A stretch of 64,000 nt of DNA from Flavobacteriales bacterium (GCA_004213645.1 SGZF01000002.1:33008-97007); one strand, 5' to 3'. Shown: positions 56,320 through 63,607, numbered from the stretch's first letter. A program made the numbers and translations. The notes: a model not told the origin generated them from the sequence alone.

Positions 56320-57308
56320 CTCATAATACTTTTAAGCTTATTAAAAGACTCTAATGCATTTCCTGATACTAAAGACTCTTTTGCAATTTCAAAACCTTCT
56401 CTTATGGTTAAATCTCTTGATAAAGATATTGCAACACCTGCATTAGCACAAACAACATTATTTTGGCCTTTTGTACCTTTTCCATTAAGAATATTCATGA
56501 ATATTTCACATGATGATGGTATATCAGATCCTCCAATGATTTCTGATGCTTTGAGATTTTCTAAATCAAAGTCTTTTGATTTAATAATTCTCTCAAAGTT
56601 ATTTGAATAAACTTTTGTGTCATTAGTCAATGATATTTCATCATATCCGTCTAATGAATAAATAATACTGTATTTTTTGTCTGTTTTTTGAAGAAGATAA
56701 TTATATATCCTTGCAAGCTCAAGATTAAATACTCCAACAATTTGTTTTTTGGGCATTGATGGATTTACAAGAGGACCTAACATATTAAAGAAAGTTTTCA
56801 TCCCTAATTCTTTTCTAACAGGAGCTACATTTTTCATTGCAGGATGAAATAAAGGTGCATGAAGAAAACATATCCCAGCCTTATCAATTGCTTTTCTCAA
56901 AATATCATAATCGTTAGTAAATACTATACCTAATGATTCTAAAACATTACTTGATCCACAACCTGAAGAAACACCATAGTTTCCATGTTTAGCAACTTTG
57001 CATCCAGCACCAGCAGTTACAAAAGACGCTAAGGTTGATATGTTAAAAGTATCTTTGCTGTCACCTCCAGTTCCACATAAATCAATTGTGTCAAATTCTT
57101 TTAAGTTAACTTTAATACATAGCTCAACTAATGCATCTTTGAATCCTTTTAACTCCTCAAGAGTTACATTTCTCATCATATAAACAGTAAGAAATGATGA
57201 AATCTGACTATTATTTAGCTCTCCATTGGAAATTCTGATTAAGATTTCTTTAGATTCTTTTTCATCCAATGACTTGTATGCTATCAATCTATTTAAAATA
57301 TCTTTCAT
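56316..57308 (-). CDS. trpD: Anthranilate phosphoribosyltransferase
   Basis: This 330-residue enzyme adds the phosphoribosyl group of PRPP to anthranilate. PRPP binding is marked by DLCGTGGDSKDTFNIST (about residues 76-92), followed by KHGNYGVSSGCGSSNVLE and HPAMKNVAPVRKELG. It is full length, not fused to TrpG, and overlaps both neighbours by 4 nt. Confidence 0.96.
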   Translation of the reverse strand: MKDILNRLIAYKSLDEKESKEILIRISNGELNNSQISSFLTVYMMRNVTLEELKGFKDALVELCIKVNLKEFDTIDLCGTGGDSKDTFNISTLASFVTAGAGCKVAKHGNYGVSSGCGSSNVLESLGIVFTNDYDILRKAIDKAGICFLHAPLFHPAMKNVAPVRKELGMKTFFNMLGPLVNPSMPKKQIVGVFNLELARIYNYLLQKTDKKYSIIYSLDGYDEISLTNDTKVYSNNFERIIKSKDFDLENLKASEIIGGSDIPSSCEIFMNILNGKGTKGQNNVVCANAGVAISLSRDLTIREGFEIAKESLVSGNALESFNKLKSIMR

Positions 57309-57871
57309 ATTGTTTTAATCCAATTTTTTATTATTTGTTTACCATGAGGAGTGAGTATTGACTCAGGATGAAATTGAACTCCTCTAACTGAATACTTAGA
57401 GTGTTTCAATGACATAACCTGATTTTCCTCATCCACTGATGTTATTATTAGTCCCTCAGGTAAAGGTTTTTTTACAATCCATGAATGATATCTTCCAACA
57501 TCAATTGATTTAGGTAAATCATTAAAAATATCATCATCCTCTTTAAAATTAATTTTAGAAGCAACACCATGATACACTTCTTTCATATTCTCAATTTCGC
57601 CTCCAAAGACTTCAGCTATAGCCTGTTGACCAAGGCAAACTCCAAGAATATTTTTCTTTTTAAAATACTCTTTAATAACTTTTTTTGTTAAGCCTGCTTC
57701 ATCTGGGATACCAGGACCGGGTGAAATTAAGATACCATCATAATTTGATATTTCCTCTATTTCAAACATGTCATTTCTTTTTACAGTTACATCACAACCC
57801 AACTCCTCAAGATAATGGGATAGATTATATGTGAAAGAATCATAGTTGTCAATTAGAAATATTTTTTTCAT
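57305..57871 (-). CDS. trpG: Anthranilate synthase glutamine amidotransferase
   Basis: This 188-residue class I glutamine amidotransferase supplies ammonia to TrpE. The triad is Cys in ILGVCLGQQAIAE (about residue 79) and His-Glu in GVQFHPESILT near the C terminus. It opens with the family FLIDNYDSFTYNLSHYL. It is the second gene of the trp operon with 4-nt overlaps at both ends. It might also serve folate synthesis (PabA), but the context makes TrpG clear. Confidence 0.95.
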   Translation of the reverse strand: MKKIFLIDNYDSFTYNLSHYLEELGCDVTVKRNDMFEIEEISNYDGILISPGPGIPDEAGLTKKVIKEYFKKKNILGVCLGQQAIAEVFGGEIENMKEVYHGVASKINFKEDDDIFNDLPKSIDVGRYHSWIVKKPLPEGLIITSVDEENQVMSLKHSKYSVRGVQFHPESILTPHGKQIIKNWIKTI

Positions 57872-59271
57872 CTTATTTCTTCCGCATTTTTTAAAGCTTT
57901 ATCTAAAGCTCCTAATTTATTATATACCTCTTGAAGTTCATTTTCTGGATTTGACTTTATAACAATTCCAGCACCTGCTTGATAACTCAGCTCATTATTT
58001 TTACTGAAAAAAGATCTTATTATAATGGCATGATTAAAGTTTCCATCAAAGTCAATATAACCAATCGCACCACCATAAAAATTTCTATTGATTTTTTCAT
58101 ATTTTTCAATTAGTGTCAAGGCTTTATGCTTAGGAGCTCCAGTTAGAGTACCTGCTGGGAATGTATCCATAACAACTTGAAAAATTTTAGATGTATCTTT
58201 TAGAACAGCTGTTACTTTAGATACTAAATGAATTACATGAGAGTAAAATTGAACCTCTCTATTTTTTTCAATCTGCACATTATTTCCATTTCTACTTAAA
58301 TCATTTCGTGCTAAATCAACCAGCATTATATGTTCAGAATTTTCTTTAGGATCATTGGATAATTCTTTTGCTTTTTCTTCATCTTTTTTGTCATCTCCCG
58401 TCCTTTTGAATGTTCCAGCGATTGGATGTATTTCTGCTTTTCCATCATTTATAATTATCTGTGCTTCAGGTGAACTACCAAAAATTTTAAAACTACCATA
58501 ATCAAAGAAGAATAAATAAGGGGATGGATTAATAGACCTCAAAGATCTGTATACATTAAATTCGTCTCCTTCAAATTTTTGTTTAAATCTTCTAGACAAA
58601 ACTAGTTGAAAAACATCTCCTCTTTTACAATGTTCTTTAGCTTTCGTAACGTATTCAAGATACTCCTCATCATTAATGTTTGATGTTTTACCCCCAACAT
58701 TCTTATAATTATATACCGAAAAGTTTTTAGAGTTAATAATATCTTCAATTTCAAAAATATTATTTGAACCATCGTGAGAATTACAATATATGTGAGCTTC
58801 ATGATTGAAAAGACTTATTGCAATTATGTTTTGATAAAAGCCATAATATATATCAGGAATTTCTAAATCATCTTTTTTGTCATCAAAATCAATATTTTCT
58901 TGGTATTTGACTGACTCATGTGACATGTAACCGAACAGACCATTGGATATAAATTTTGATTTTGACTTTTCATTATCAAACCTGTTTAAATAGTCATTTA
59001 AGTATTCTGAAATACTTTTATTGTTATCTAAATAGGATTCGGTAATATTCTCTCCCGGTAATTTTTGATTTAGTTTATGGTTTTTTAATTCAAAAAAACC
59101 TGTCTGGTTAAAGCAAATAAAAGAGTAATTATTTCCAGCTTGCATATAATCACTACTCTCAAGTAGAATACTATTTGGAAACTTGTCTCTTACTTTAAGA
59201 TATAATTCTACTGGTGTTATAGTGTCAGCAATAATCTTTTTTGAATATGTTTTAATTTTTATTCTCTTCAT
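57868..59271 (-). CDS. trpE: Anthranilate synthase component I
   Basis: This 467-residue enzyme converts chorismate to anthranilate with TrpG. The N-terminal LLESSD (about residues 36-41) is the feedback tryptophan-binding motif. The catalytic half contains FGSSPEAQI, HPIAGTFKR, EHIMLVDLARND and TFPAGTLTGAPK. It is the first structural gene of trpEGDCFBA and overlaps trpG by 4 nt. An attenuator hairpin ends only 3 nt before its ATG, so its expression appears to depend on the trpL leader. Confidence 0.97.
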   Translation of the reverse strand: MKRIKIKTYSKKIIADTITPVELYLKVRDKFPNSILLESSDYMQAGNNYSFICFNQTGFFELKNHKLNQKLPGENITESYLDNNKSISEYLNDYLNRFDNEKSKSKFISNGLFGYMSHESVKYQENIDFDDKKDDLEIPDIYYGFYQNIIAISLFNHEAHIYCNSHDGSNNIFEIEDIINSKNFSVYNYKNVGGKTSNINDEEYLEYVTKAKEHCKRGDVFQLVLSRRFKQKFEGDEFNVYRSLRSINPSPYLFFFDYGSFKIFGSSPEAQIIINDGKAEIHPIAGTFKRTGDDKKDEEKAKELSNDPKENSEHIMLVDLARNDLSRNGNNVQIEKNREVQFYSHVIHLVSKVTAVLKDTSKIFQVVMDTFPAGTLTGAPKHKALTLIEKYEKINRNFYGGAIGYIDFDGNFNHAIIIRSFFSKNNELSYQAGAGIVIKSNPENELQEVYNKLGALDKALKNAEEIR

Positions 59272-59274
59272 AGC

Positions 59275-59302
59275 AAAAAAAAAGCCTGTCGTGAGACAAG
59301 CT
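59275..59302 (-). terminator. trp attenuator terminator
   Basis: On the minus strand AGCTTGTC (59302-59295) pairs with GACAGGCT (59290-59283) across the loop TCAC, giving 8 pairs with one G-U, directly followed by nine T. It sits between trpL and trpE. The loop and the first two bases of the 3' arm (TCACGA) can instead pair with TCGTGA upstream at 59325-59320, which would break the terminator. Confidence 0.88.
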
Positions 59303-59329
59303 ATATATAATAGTTTAATTCACGAATAA

Positions 59330-59374
59330 TTAAATTTCGTTATTCCACCACCATGTTGTTTTAATTAATTTCAT
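59330..59374 (-). CDS. trpL: trp leader peptide (14 residues, three Trp codons in a row)
   Basis: This short frame encodes MKLIKTTWWWNNEI, with three consecutive TGG codons at 59353-59345, and stops 27 nt before the attenuator hairpin begins. Tryptophan is rare, so a run of three is very unlikely by chance. This marks a leader whose ribosome stalls when charged tRNA-Trp is scarce. Bases ACGAA (59340-59336), just after the Trp codons, can pair with TTCGT (59326-59322). A ribosome stalled on the Trp codons would cover the first arm and release TCGTGA for antitermination. The ATG overlaps the stop of the 75-residue gene (TGATG). Confidence 0.9.
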   Translation of the reverse strand: MKLIKTTWWWNNEI

Positions 59375-59601
59375 CAGGCAAATATAAAATAAAAACAAAA
59401 TAAACCTACGGAAACAAAACCTATAATTATAAATATTGCTGTAGATATAAGTCTGAGATGTTTCTTTGTGCCCTCAGCCATATTCATTGTTTCAAGTTGG
59501 GGTTCGTTTACATCTTTTAATTCATTAATTGATAGAAAAGTTGCTGCAATAACAGCACCAGTACAAACCAATCCCATAATAAATATAAAAGTATCACCCA
59601 T
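59374..59601 (-). CDS. Two-helix small membrane protein (75 residues)
   Basis: I do not recognise a named family. The protein has two membrane helices (about residues 4-24 and 52-73) separated by an acidic then basic loop that contains NEPQLETMNMAEGTKKHLRL. It follows the 57-residue membrane gene by 2 nt, and its stop overlaps the trpL ATG, so readthrough into trp is possible. The -7 box of the trp operon lies inside its final codons. Conservation in related genomes would decide whether it is truly linked to trp. Confidence 0.65.
   Translation of the reverse strand: MGDTFIFIMGLVCTGAVIAATFLSINELKDVNEPQLETMNMAEGTKKHLRLISTAIFIIIGFVSVGLFCFYFIFA
59379..59386 (-). promoter_or_regulatory. -7 box TATATTTG for the trp operon
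   Basis: This exact TAnnTTTG match on the minus strand lies inside the last codons of the 75-residue gene. The predicted start is near 59375, about 1 nt before the trpL ATG, so the leader peptide would be read from a nearly leaderless mRNA. No TTTG is found 19-21 nt upstream. Confidence 0.5.
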
Positions 59602-59603
59602 TT

Positions 59604-59777
59604 TTATTTGTTTAACATTTGTTTAAAATAACATCCAAATGAAAGAATAGAAGGGACCCATAATCCTACAAATAGTCCTTCATCCTTGTAACCATAAAAC
59701 CATAATGAAACTGACAAAACAAAAGAAATAAAAGCAGCTCCTATTAAAAAAAGATCAGATTTTTGAAAATATTTCAT
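59604..59777 (-). CDS. Small membrane protein (57 residues)
   Basis: This short gene has a clean frame from ATG at 59777 to TAA at 59604. It encodes a 57-residue protein with a hydrophobic helix (about residues 9-24) and a second near 35-49, holding the pattern GLFVGLWVPSILSFGCYF. Similar small proteins ending in a GLWVPSI-type segment occur in flavobacteria, as far as I recall, but the function is unknown. It lies 2 nt upstream of the 75-residue gene, and the two look like an operon. A box TAATTTG, one base short of consensus, precedes it. Confidence 0.65.
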   Translation of the reverse strand: MKYFQKSDLFLIGAAFISFVLSVSLWFYGYKDEGLFVGLWVPSILSFGCYFKQMLNK

Positions 59778-59888
59778 AAATAAATTGATTTAATTCCCAA
59801 ATTACACAATTAGTATTGAATTAAAAAAAGTAATTCTTAAGTTTTTTTTAAAATACTATTTGATTTTCTTATTTTACAAAAAAATTAT

Positions 59889-60200
59889 ATGAAAAATTTA
59901 TCATCGGACGATCTTGTTCAAAAACTTAAAAGTGATAAAGATGCATTTTTACTTGATGTGAGAACTGAGGAAGAGTATAATATGTCTCATATACCAAACT
60001 CTAAGCTTTTAAATATTAGAGATCCACAACTATTTATAGATGGTATTCAAGGTTTTGATAAATCAAAAAATTATTACGTTTATTGTCATTCAGGTGTTAG
60101 GAGTGTTCAGGCTTGTCAAATAATGAAAACTTTTGGTTTTAATAATTTAAATAATTTAATCGGAGGAATATCTGAATGGAAAGGTTTAAAAACTACTTAA
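59889..60200 (+). CDS. Rhodanese-domain sulfurtransferase
   Basis: This 103-residue single rhodanese domain has the persulfide cysteine C66 in YVYCHSGVRS and the FLLDVRTEEEYNMSHIPNS entry motif (about residues 20-38). It probably moves sulfane sulfur or acts in thiol redox. There is no signal peptide, so it is cytoplasmic. It is directly followed by the pspC-like gene (0 nt gap) and the alanine symporter, likely one operon. Confidence 0.9.
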   Translation: MKNLSSDDLVQKLKSDKDAFLLDVRTEEEYNMSHIPNSKLLNIRDPQLFIDGIQGFDKSKNYYVYCHSGVRSVQACQIMKTFGFNNLNNLIGGISEWKGLKTT

Positions 60201-60410
60201 TTGATAAGCTTTATAGAAAAATATGGATTTGGAGTTTGTGAGAGATTAAGTAAAAAATTTGGTGTAAGAGTAGGTCGCATTAGGTTTTTATTTTTTTATT
60301 TATCAATTTTTACTCTTCTGCTAGGATTTATTTTATATTTGATGTTCGCAATTTTATTTAAGGCAAAAGATTTAATTATCCACAGAAAAAAAACAGCATT
60401 TGATATATAA
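60201..60410 (+). CDS. PspC-domain small membrane protein
   Basis: This 69-residue PspC-family protein has the cytoplasmic ERLSKKFGVRVGRIRFLFFYLS region leading into one membrane helix (about residues 26-52) and a short basic tail. The family relates to envelope stress, although no phage-shock operon is present. The start is TTG at 60201, directly after the rhodanese stop; no ATG fits the family N terminus. The symporter gene follows 3 nt later. Confidence 0.85.
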   Translation: MISFIEKYGFGVCERLSKKFGVRVGRIRFLFFYLSIFTLLLGFILYLMFAILFKAKDLIIHRKKTAFDI

Positions 60411-60413
60411 ATT

Positions 60414-61910
60414 ATGACTTTACAAGAAAAAATAGGAATAGATGAAAGAATTAATGAAGCATTTCAGCCAATATCTAGCTTTTGGGAGGGTTTAATTCTT
60501 CATGAATTTTTTGGAACAGGAATACCTACTATTATCTTTTTACTTGTAGGAGGAGCTGCTTTTTTTACTTTTTTCTTTGGATTTATTAATATTCGAGGTT
60601 TTGGCTTGTCTATTAAAACTGTTATGGGTAGATATGATGGATTAGATGAAAAAAGAAAAGGGAGTGGAGAGGTAAGTCATTTTCAAGCTTTAGCAACAGC
60701 AGTTTCAGGGACTGTTGGAAACGGTAATATAGCTGGAGTTGCAATGGCAATTGCAATTGGAGGGCCTGGCGCAACTTTTTGGATGATTTTGTGTGGACTC
60801 CTTGGGATGTCATCTAAGTTTGTTGAATGTACATTAGGGGTTAAATACAGAGACGTTGGATCAGATGGAACAGTTTATGGTGGACCGATGTATTACCTCT
60901 CAAAAGGATTAAAAGAGCAAGGTTTTGAAAAGTTTGGTAAAGTGCTTGCTATTATTTTTGCAGTTTTGTGTATAGGAGCATCATTTGGAGGTGGGAATGC
61001 GGCTCAATCAAATCAAGCTGCGCTTCAAATGGTAAGCTTGTTTGGTTTGACTGGAGGCTCTGCAAGAACTATAGTTGGAATAATAATGATGATTGTTGTT
61101 GGAATAATTATAATTGGTGGTATTAAAAGGATTGCATCAGTAACAGAAAAAATAGTTCCTTTTATGGCAGGCATGTATGTTCTTGCATGTCTTTATATAA
61201 TTCTTTCAAATTTCTCATTCGTTGATGACGCTTTTGCAATGATAATTAACGGAGCATTTTCTCCAACTGCAGCAGTTGGAGGGTTTATCGGAGTTCTTAT
61301 TCAAGGGTTTAGACGTGGTGCTTTTTCAAATGAAGCAGGAGCAGGTTCTGCTTCTATTGCTCATTCTGCAGTTATAACAAGTTATCCAGCCTCTGAAGGA
61401 CTTGTTGCTTTATTAGAGCCATTTATTGATACTGTTGTAATCTGTACAATGACTGCTCTTGTAATAATCATTTTTAATGGTGATAATACATTATTTACTT
61501 ATGGAAATTTAGTAGAAGGATCTTCAGCAGTAATGGTAGAAGGGCAAGCACTTGAGGGTGCTGGTCTTACATCAGCTGCTTTTGCTGAATATATATCTTT
61601 TTCTGGACCATTCCTTGCAATTGCAGTCGTATTGTTTGCACTTTCAACAATGATTTCTTGGTCATATTATGGACTTCAATCTTGGATGTATGTTTTTGGT
61701 AAAGGAAAAGTTTCAGATCTAACATATAAATTACTCTTTCTATTATTTATAGTAATTGGTGCTGCTGGAGATATGTCATCAGTATGGGCATTTTCAGATG
61801 CTATGATTTTAGCTTTAGTGTTTCCTAATATGATTGGTTTGTTTATTTTATATCCTAAGGTCAAAGAAGAGCTTGCAAAGTATGTTAATGCAATTAATAG
61901 TAAAAAATAG
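60414..61910 (+). CDS. Sodium:alanine symporter (AGCS family)
   Basis: This 498-residue sodium-coupled amino acid carrier of the AGCS family has about eleven membrane helices. Signatures are the early GEVSHFQALATAVSGTVGNGNIAGVA (about residues 84-109), TVYGGPMYYLSKGL and FRRGAFSNEAGAGSASIAHSA, all typical of AgcS proteins. It imports alanine or glycine with Na+ and suits a marine cell. It is third in a run with the rhodanese and PspC genes and precedes rpsU, which has its own -7 box. Confidence 0.92.
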   Translation: MTLQEKIGIDERINEAFQPISSFWEGLILHEFFGTGIPTIIFLLVGGAAFFTFFFGFINIRGFGLSIKTVMGRYDGLDEKRKGSGEVSHFQALATAVSGTVGNGNIAGVAMAIAIGGPGATFWMILCGLLGMSSKFVECTLGVKYRDVGSDGTVYGGPMYYLSKGLKEQGFEKFGKVLAIIFAVLCIGASFGGGNAAQSNQAALQMVSLFGLTGGSARTIVGIIMMIVVGIIIIGGIKRIASVTEKIVPFMAGMYVLACLYIILSNFSFVDDAFAMIINGAFSPTAAVGGFIGVLIQGFRRGAFSNEAGAGSASIAHSAVITSYPASEGLVALLEPFIDTVVICTMTALVIIIFNGDNTLFTYGNLVEGSSAVMVEGQALEGAGLTSAAFAEYISFSGPFLAIAVVLFALSTMISWSYYGLQSWMYVFGKGKVSDLTYKLLFLLFIVIGAAGDMSSVWAFSDAMILALVFPNMIGLFILYPKVKEELAKYVNAINSKK

Positions 61911-61933
61911 CAAGCTTATTAAATACAATTATT

Positions 61934-61941
61934 TATATTTG
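61934..61941 (+). promoter_or_regulatory. -7 box TATATTTG for rpsU
   Basis: This is an exact TAnnTTTG match, with a predicted start near 61945 and a 17-nt leader before the ATG at 61962. The leader shows no Shine-Dalgarno-like purine run. Confidence 0.6.
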
Positions 61942-61961
61942 CGTTCGAAAAATAATTATAG

Positions 61962-62156
61962 ATGTTAATTATACCAATTAAAGACGGGGAAAATATTGAC
62001 AAAGCACTTAAAAGATTCAAGCGTAAGTTTGACAAAACAGGTGTTATGAGATCTCTCAGAGATAGAAAACAATTTGTTAAGCCATCAATTGTTCATAGAA
62101 CAAAAATTAAAAAAGCTCAATATATTCAAAAGTTGAGAGACCAAGAAAATCTTTAA
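61962..62156 (+). CDS. rpsU: Ribosomal protein bS21
   Basis: This 64-residue bS21 has the typical LIIPIKDGENIDKALKRFKRKF opening and a basic C-terminal half with KPSIVHRTKIKKAQYIQK. In Bacteroidota, bS21 helps sequester the 3' end of 16S rRNA, which explains the lack of Shine-Dalgarno use. The gene has its own promoter (61934-61941) and is followed by xerC 42 nt later, the conserved rpsU-xerC order. Confidence 0.97.
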   Translation: MLIIPIKDGENIDKALKRFKRKFDKTGVMRSLRDRKQFVKPSIVHRTKIKKAQYIQKLRDQENL

Positions 62157-62198
62157 TATCCTTCTTTTTTTCTCTACACATCGTAACTTAGATGTGAA

Positions 62199-63086
62199 AT
62201 GCTTATCGAAAATTTTTTAGAATATCTTAAAGTAGAAAAAAACTATTCAGTAAACACTTTATTGGCCTACAAAACAGATTTATTAGAGTTTCAATTATTT
62301 ATTAATAACCATAAGTATGATCTTAAAATTGATAAGGCCAATTATAAGGCAATTAGATCATGGATTATCAGCATGGGTAATAATGGTTTATCTAATAGAT
62401 CAATAAATAGAAAAATTTCAAGCCTTAAATCATTTTATAAATTTCTTATTAAAATTGAGTCTATTTCAATATCACCGCTTTTAGGACACACTCCATTAAA
62501 ACAATCTAAAAAAATTCAAGTTCCATTTTCTAAAGAAGAGATAAACTCACTTTTAGATAGTGAATATTTTAACAATGATTATAAAGGGGTTTTACAGAAA
62601 ACATTAATTACTTTTTTTTATTTTACAGGGGTTCGAAGAATTGAATTAATTAATTTAAAAGAATCGGATGTTAATTTATCCTCCTTAACTCTAAAAGTAA
62701 TTGGTAAAGGAGGTAAAGAAAGAGTTATTCCAATTTTACCAAAATTAAAAGAGTCAATTTTAACTTATCAGAAAATGAAATCTGTTTTTTTAATTCAAAA
62801 ATCTACCGATTTTCTTTTTATATCGAAATTTGGAAAACAATTAACTGAAAAATTTGTTTACAGAACAGTTAATGAATATTTTAAACTAGTATCACCTAAA
62901 ATTAAAAAAGCTCCTCATGTATTAAGACATAGTTTTGCAACTCATTTAATTAATGAAGGAGCTGATATAAATTCGGTAAAAGAATTACTAGGGCACTCTA
63001 GTTTATCAGCTACTCAAGTCTACAGCCATACTAGTATGGAAAGAATTAAAGAAGTGTTTAAAAATTCGCATCCAAGAGCTAAGTAA
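62199..63086 (+). CDS. xerC: Tyrosine recombinase XerC
   Basis: This 295-residue site-specific recombinase resolves chromosome dimers at dif, probably with XerD. It has an N-terminal SAM-like core-binding domain (about 1-90) and a catalytic domain with R146 (GVRR), lysine in GKGGKER, H240-x-x-R243 (HVLRHSF), H266 (LLGHSSL) and nucleophile Y275. It stands after rpsU. In many flavobacteria an hpf gene follows, but here the tRNA array comes directly. The chromosomal setting and full length argue against a phage integrase. Confidence 0.93.
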   Translation: MLIENFLEYLKVEKNYSVNTLLAYKTDLLEFQLFINNHKYDLKIDKANYKAIRSWIISMGNNGLSNRSINRKISSLKSFYKFLIKIESISISPLLGHTPLKQSKKIQVPFSKEEINSLLDSEYFNNDYKGVLQKTLITFFYFTGVRRIELINLKESDVNLSSLTLKVIGKGGKERVIPILPKLKESILTYQKMKSVFLIQKSTDFLFISKFGKQLTEKFVYRTVNEYFKLVSPKIKKAPHVLRHSFATHLINEGADINSVKELLGHSSLSATQVYSHTSMERIKEVFKNSHPRAK

Positions 63087-63111
63087 TATTTTAAAATTTA
63101 TTTCTTTTTAC

Positions 63112-63142
63112 TTTGATTGAGGAGAAAAAAGCACTTATTTTG
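63112..63142 (+). promoter_or_regulatory. Probable promoter for the Thr-Tyr-Gly tRNA array
   Basis: TTTG at 63112-63115 and TATTTTG at 63136-63142 are separated by 20 nt. The -7 box is one base shorter than TAnnTTTG, but both elements and the spacing fit. The tRNA-Thr begins 19 nt past the box. Confidence 0.45.
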
Positions 63143-63161
63143 CATTCTGTTTTTAAAACAA

Positions 63162-63235
63162 GCCGATGTAGCTCAGCTGGCTAGAGCAGCTGATTTGTAA
63201 TCAGCAGGTCGTGGGTTCGAGTCCCTCCATCGGCT
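63162..63235 (+). tRNA. tRNA-Thr (anticodon TGT)
   Basis: The acceptor stem GCCGATG pairs with CATCGGC (63228-63234), discriminator T. The anticodon stem GCTGA/TCAGC encloses loop TTTGTAA, giving anticodon TGT for ACA. D-arm AGCTCAGCTGG and T-loop GGTTCGAGTCC are standard. CCA is not encoded. Confidence 0.96.
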
Positions 63236-63253
63236 CTTTGAAATTTTGAATTT

Positions 63254-63335
63254 GGGGAGATACTCAAGCGGTCAACGAGAGCAGTCTGTAAAACTGTTGG
63301 CTACGCCTTCGTAGGTTCGAATCCTGCTCTCCCCA
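63254..63335 (+). tRNA. tRNA-Tyr (anticodon GTA)
   Basis: The acceptor stem GGGGAGA (63254-63260) pairs with TCTCCCC (63328-63334), discriminator A. The anticodon loop CTGTAAA gives GTA. A long variable arm confirms a class II tyrosine tRNA. It lies 18 nt after tRNA-Thr. Confidence 0.96.
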
Positions 63336-63344
63336 CAAATTAAT

Positions 63345-63417
63345 GCGGGAGTAGCTCAGTTGGTAGAGCGTCAGCCTTCCAAGCTGAATGTCGCGAGTTC
63401 GACCCTCGTCTCCCGCT
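63345..63417 (+). tRNA. tRNA-Gly (anticodon TCC)
   Basis: The acceptor stem GCGGGAG pairs with CTCCCGC (63410-63416), discriminator T. The anticodon loop CTTCCAA gives TCC for GGA. It lies 9 nt after tRNA-Tyr. Confidence 0.96.
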
Positions 63418-63487
63418 CAAATATTTTTAATTTTGATAATGAAAAGTCTTTATAAAAAATACAAGATCAAGTCATCTATTCTTATTA

Positions 63488-63495
63488 TAATTTTG
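63488..63495 (+). promoter_or_regulatory. -7 box TAATTTTG before tRNA-Thr (GGT)
   Basis: This exact TAnnTTTG match is predicted to start transcription near 63499, 10 nt before the tRNA. It lies in the unusually long 91-nt spacer after tRNA-Gly, suggesting that this tRNA, and perhaps panD, is expressed apart from the first three. Confidence 0.5.
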
Positions 63496-63508
63496 TCAAC
63501 TTAAATCT

Positions 63509-63580
63509 GCCGATATAGCTCAGGGGTAGAGCGTTTCCTTGGTAAGGAAGAGGCCACGAGTTCAAATCTCGTTATTGGCT
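63509..63580 (+). tRNA. tRNA-Thr (anticodon GGT)
   Basis: The acceptor stem GCCGATA pairs with TATTGGC (63573-63579) with one G-U pair, discriminator T. The anticodon loop TTGGTAA gives GGT for ACC and ACT. The D arm and the T-arm sequence GAGTTCAAATCTC are normal. It lies 91 nt after tRNA-Gly. Confidence 0.95.
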
Positions 63581-63607
63581 CAATTTTTAATCACCAAATC
63601 TTACTAA

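Noticed and set aside
62199..63086. XerC-like gene as a prophage or island integrase next to tRNA genes
   Set aside because: It sits in the conserved rpsU locus, has the size and motifs of XerC, and there are no attachment repeats or phage genes around it.
63439..63504. 21-codon frame with a hydrophobic end in the spacer between tRNA-Gly and tRNA-Thr
   Set aside because: It is too short to support without conservation data, and it contains the -7 box of the next tRNA; it is most likely chance in AT-rich sequence.
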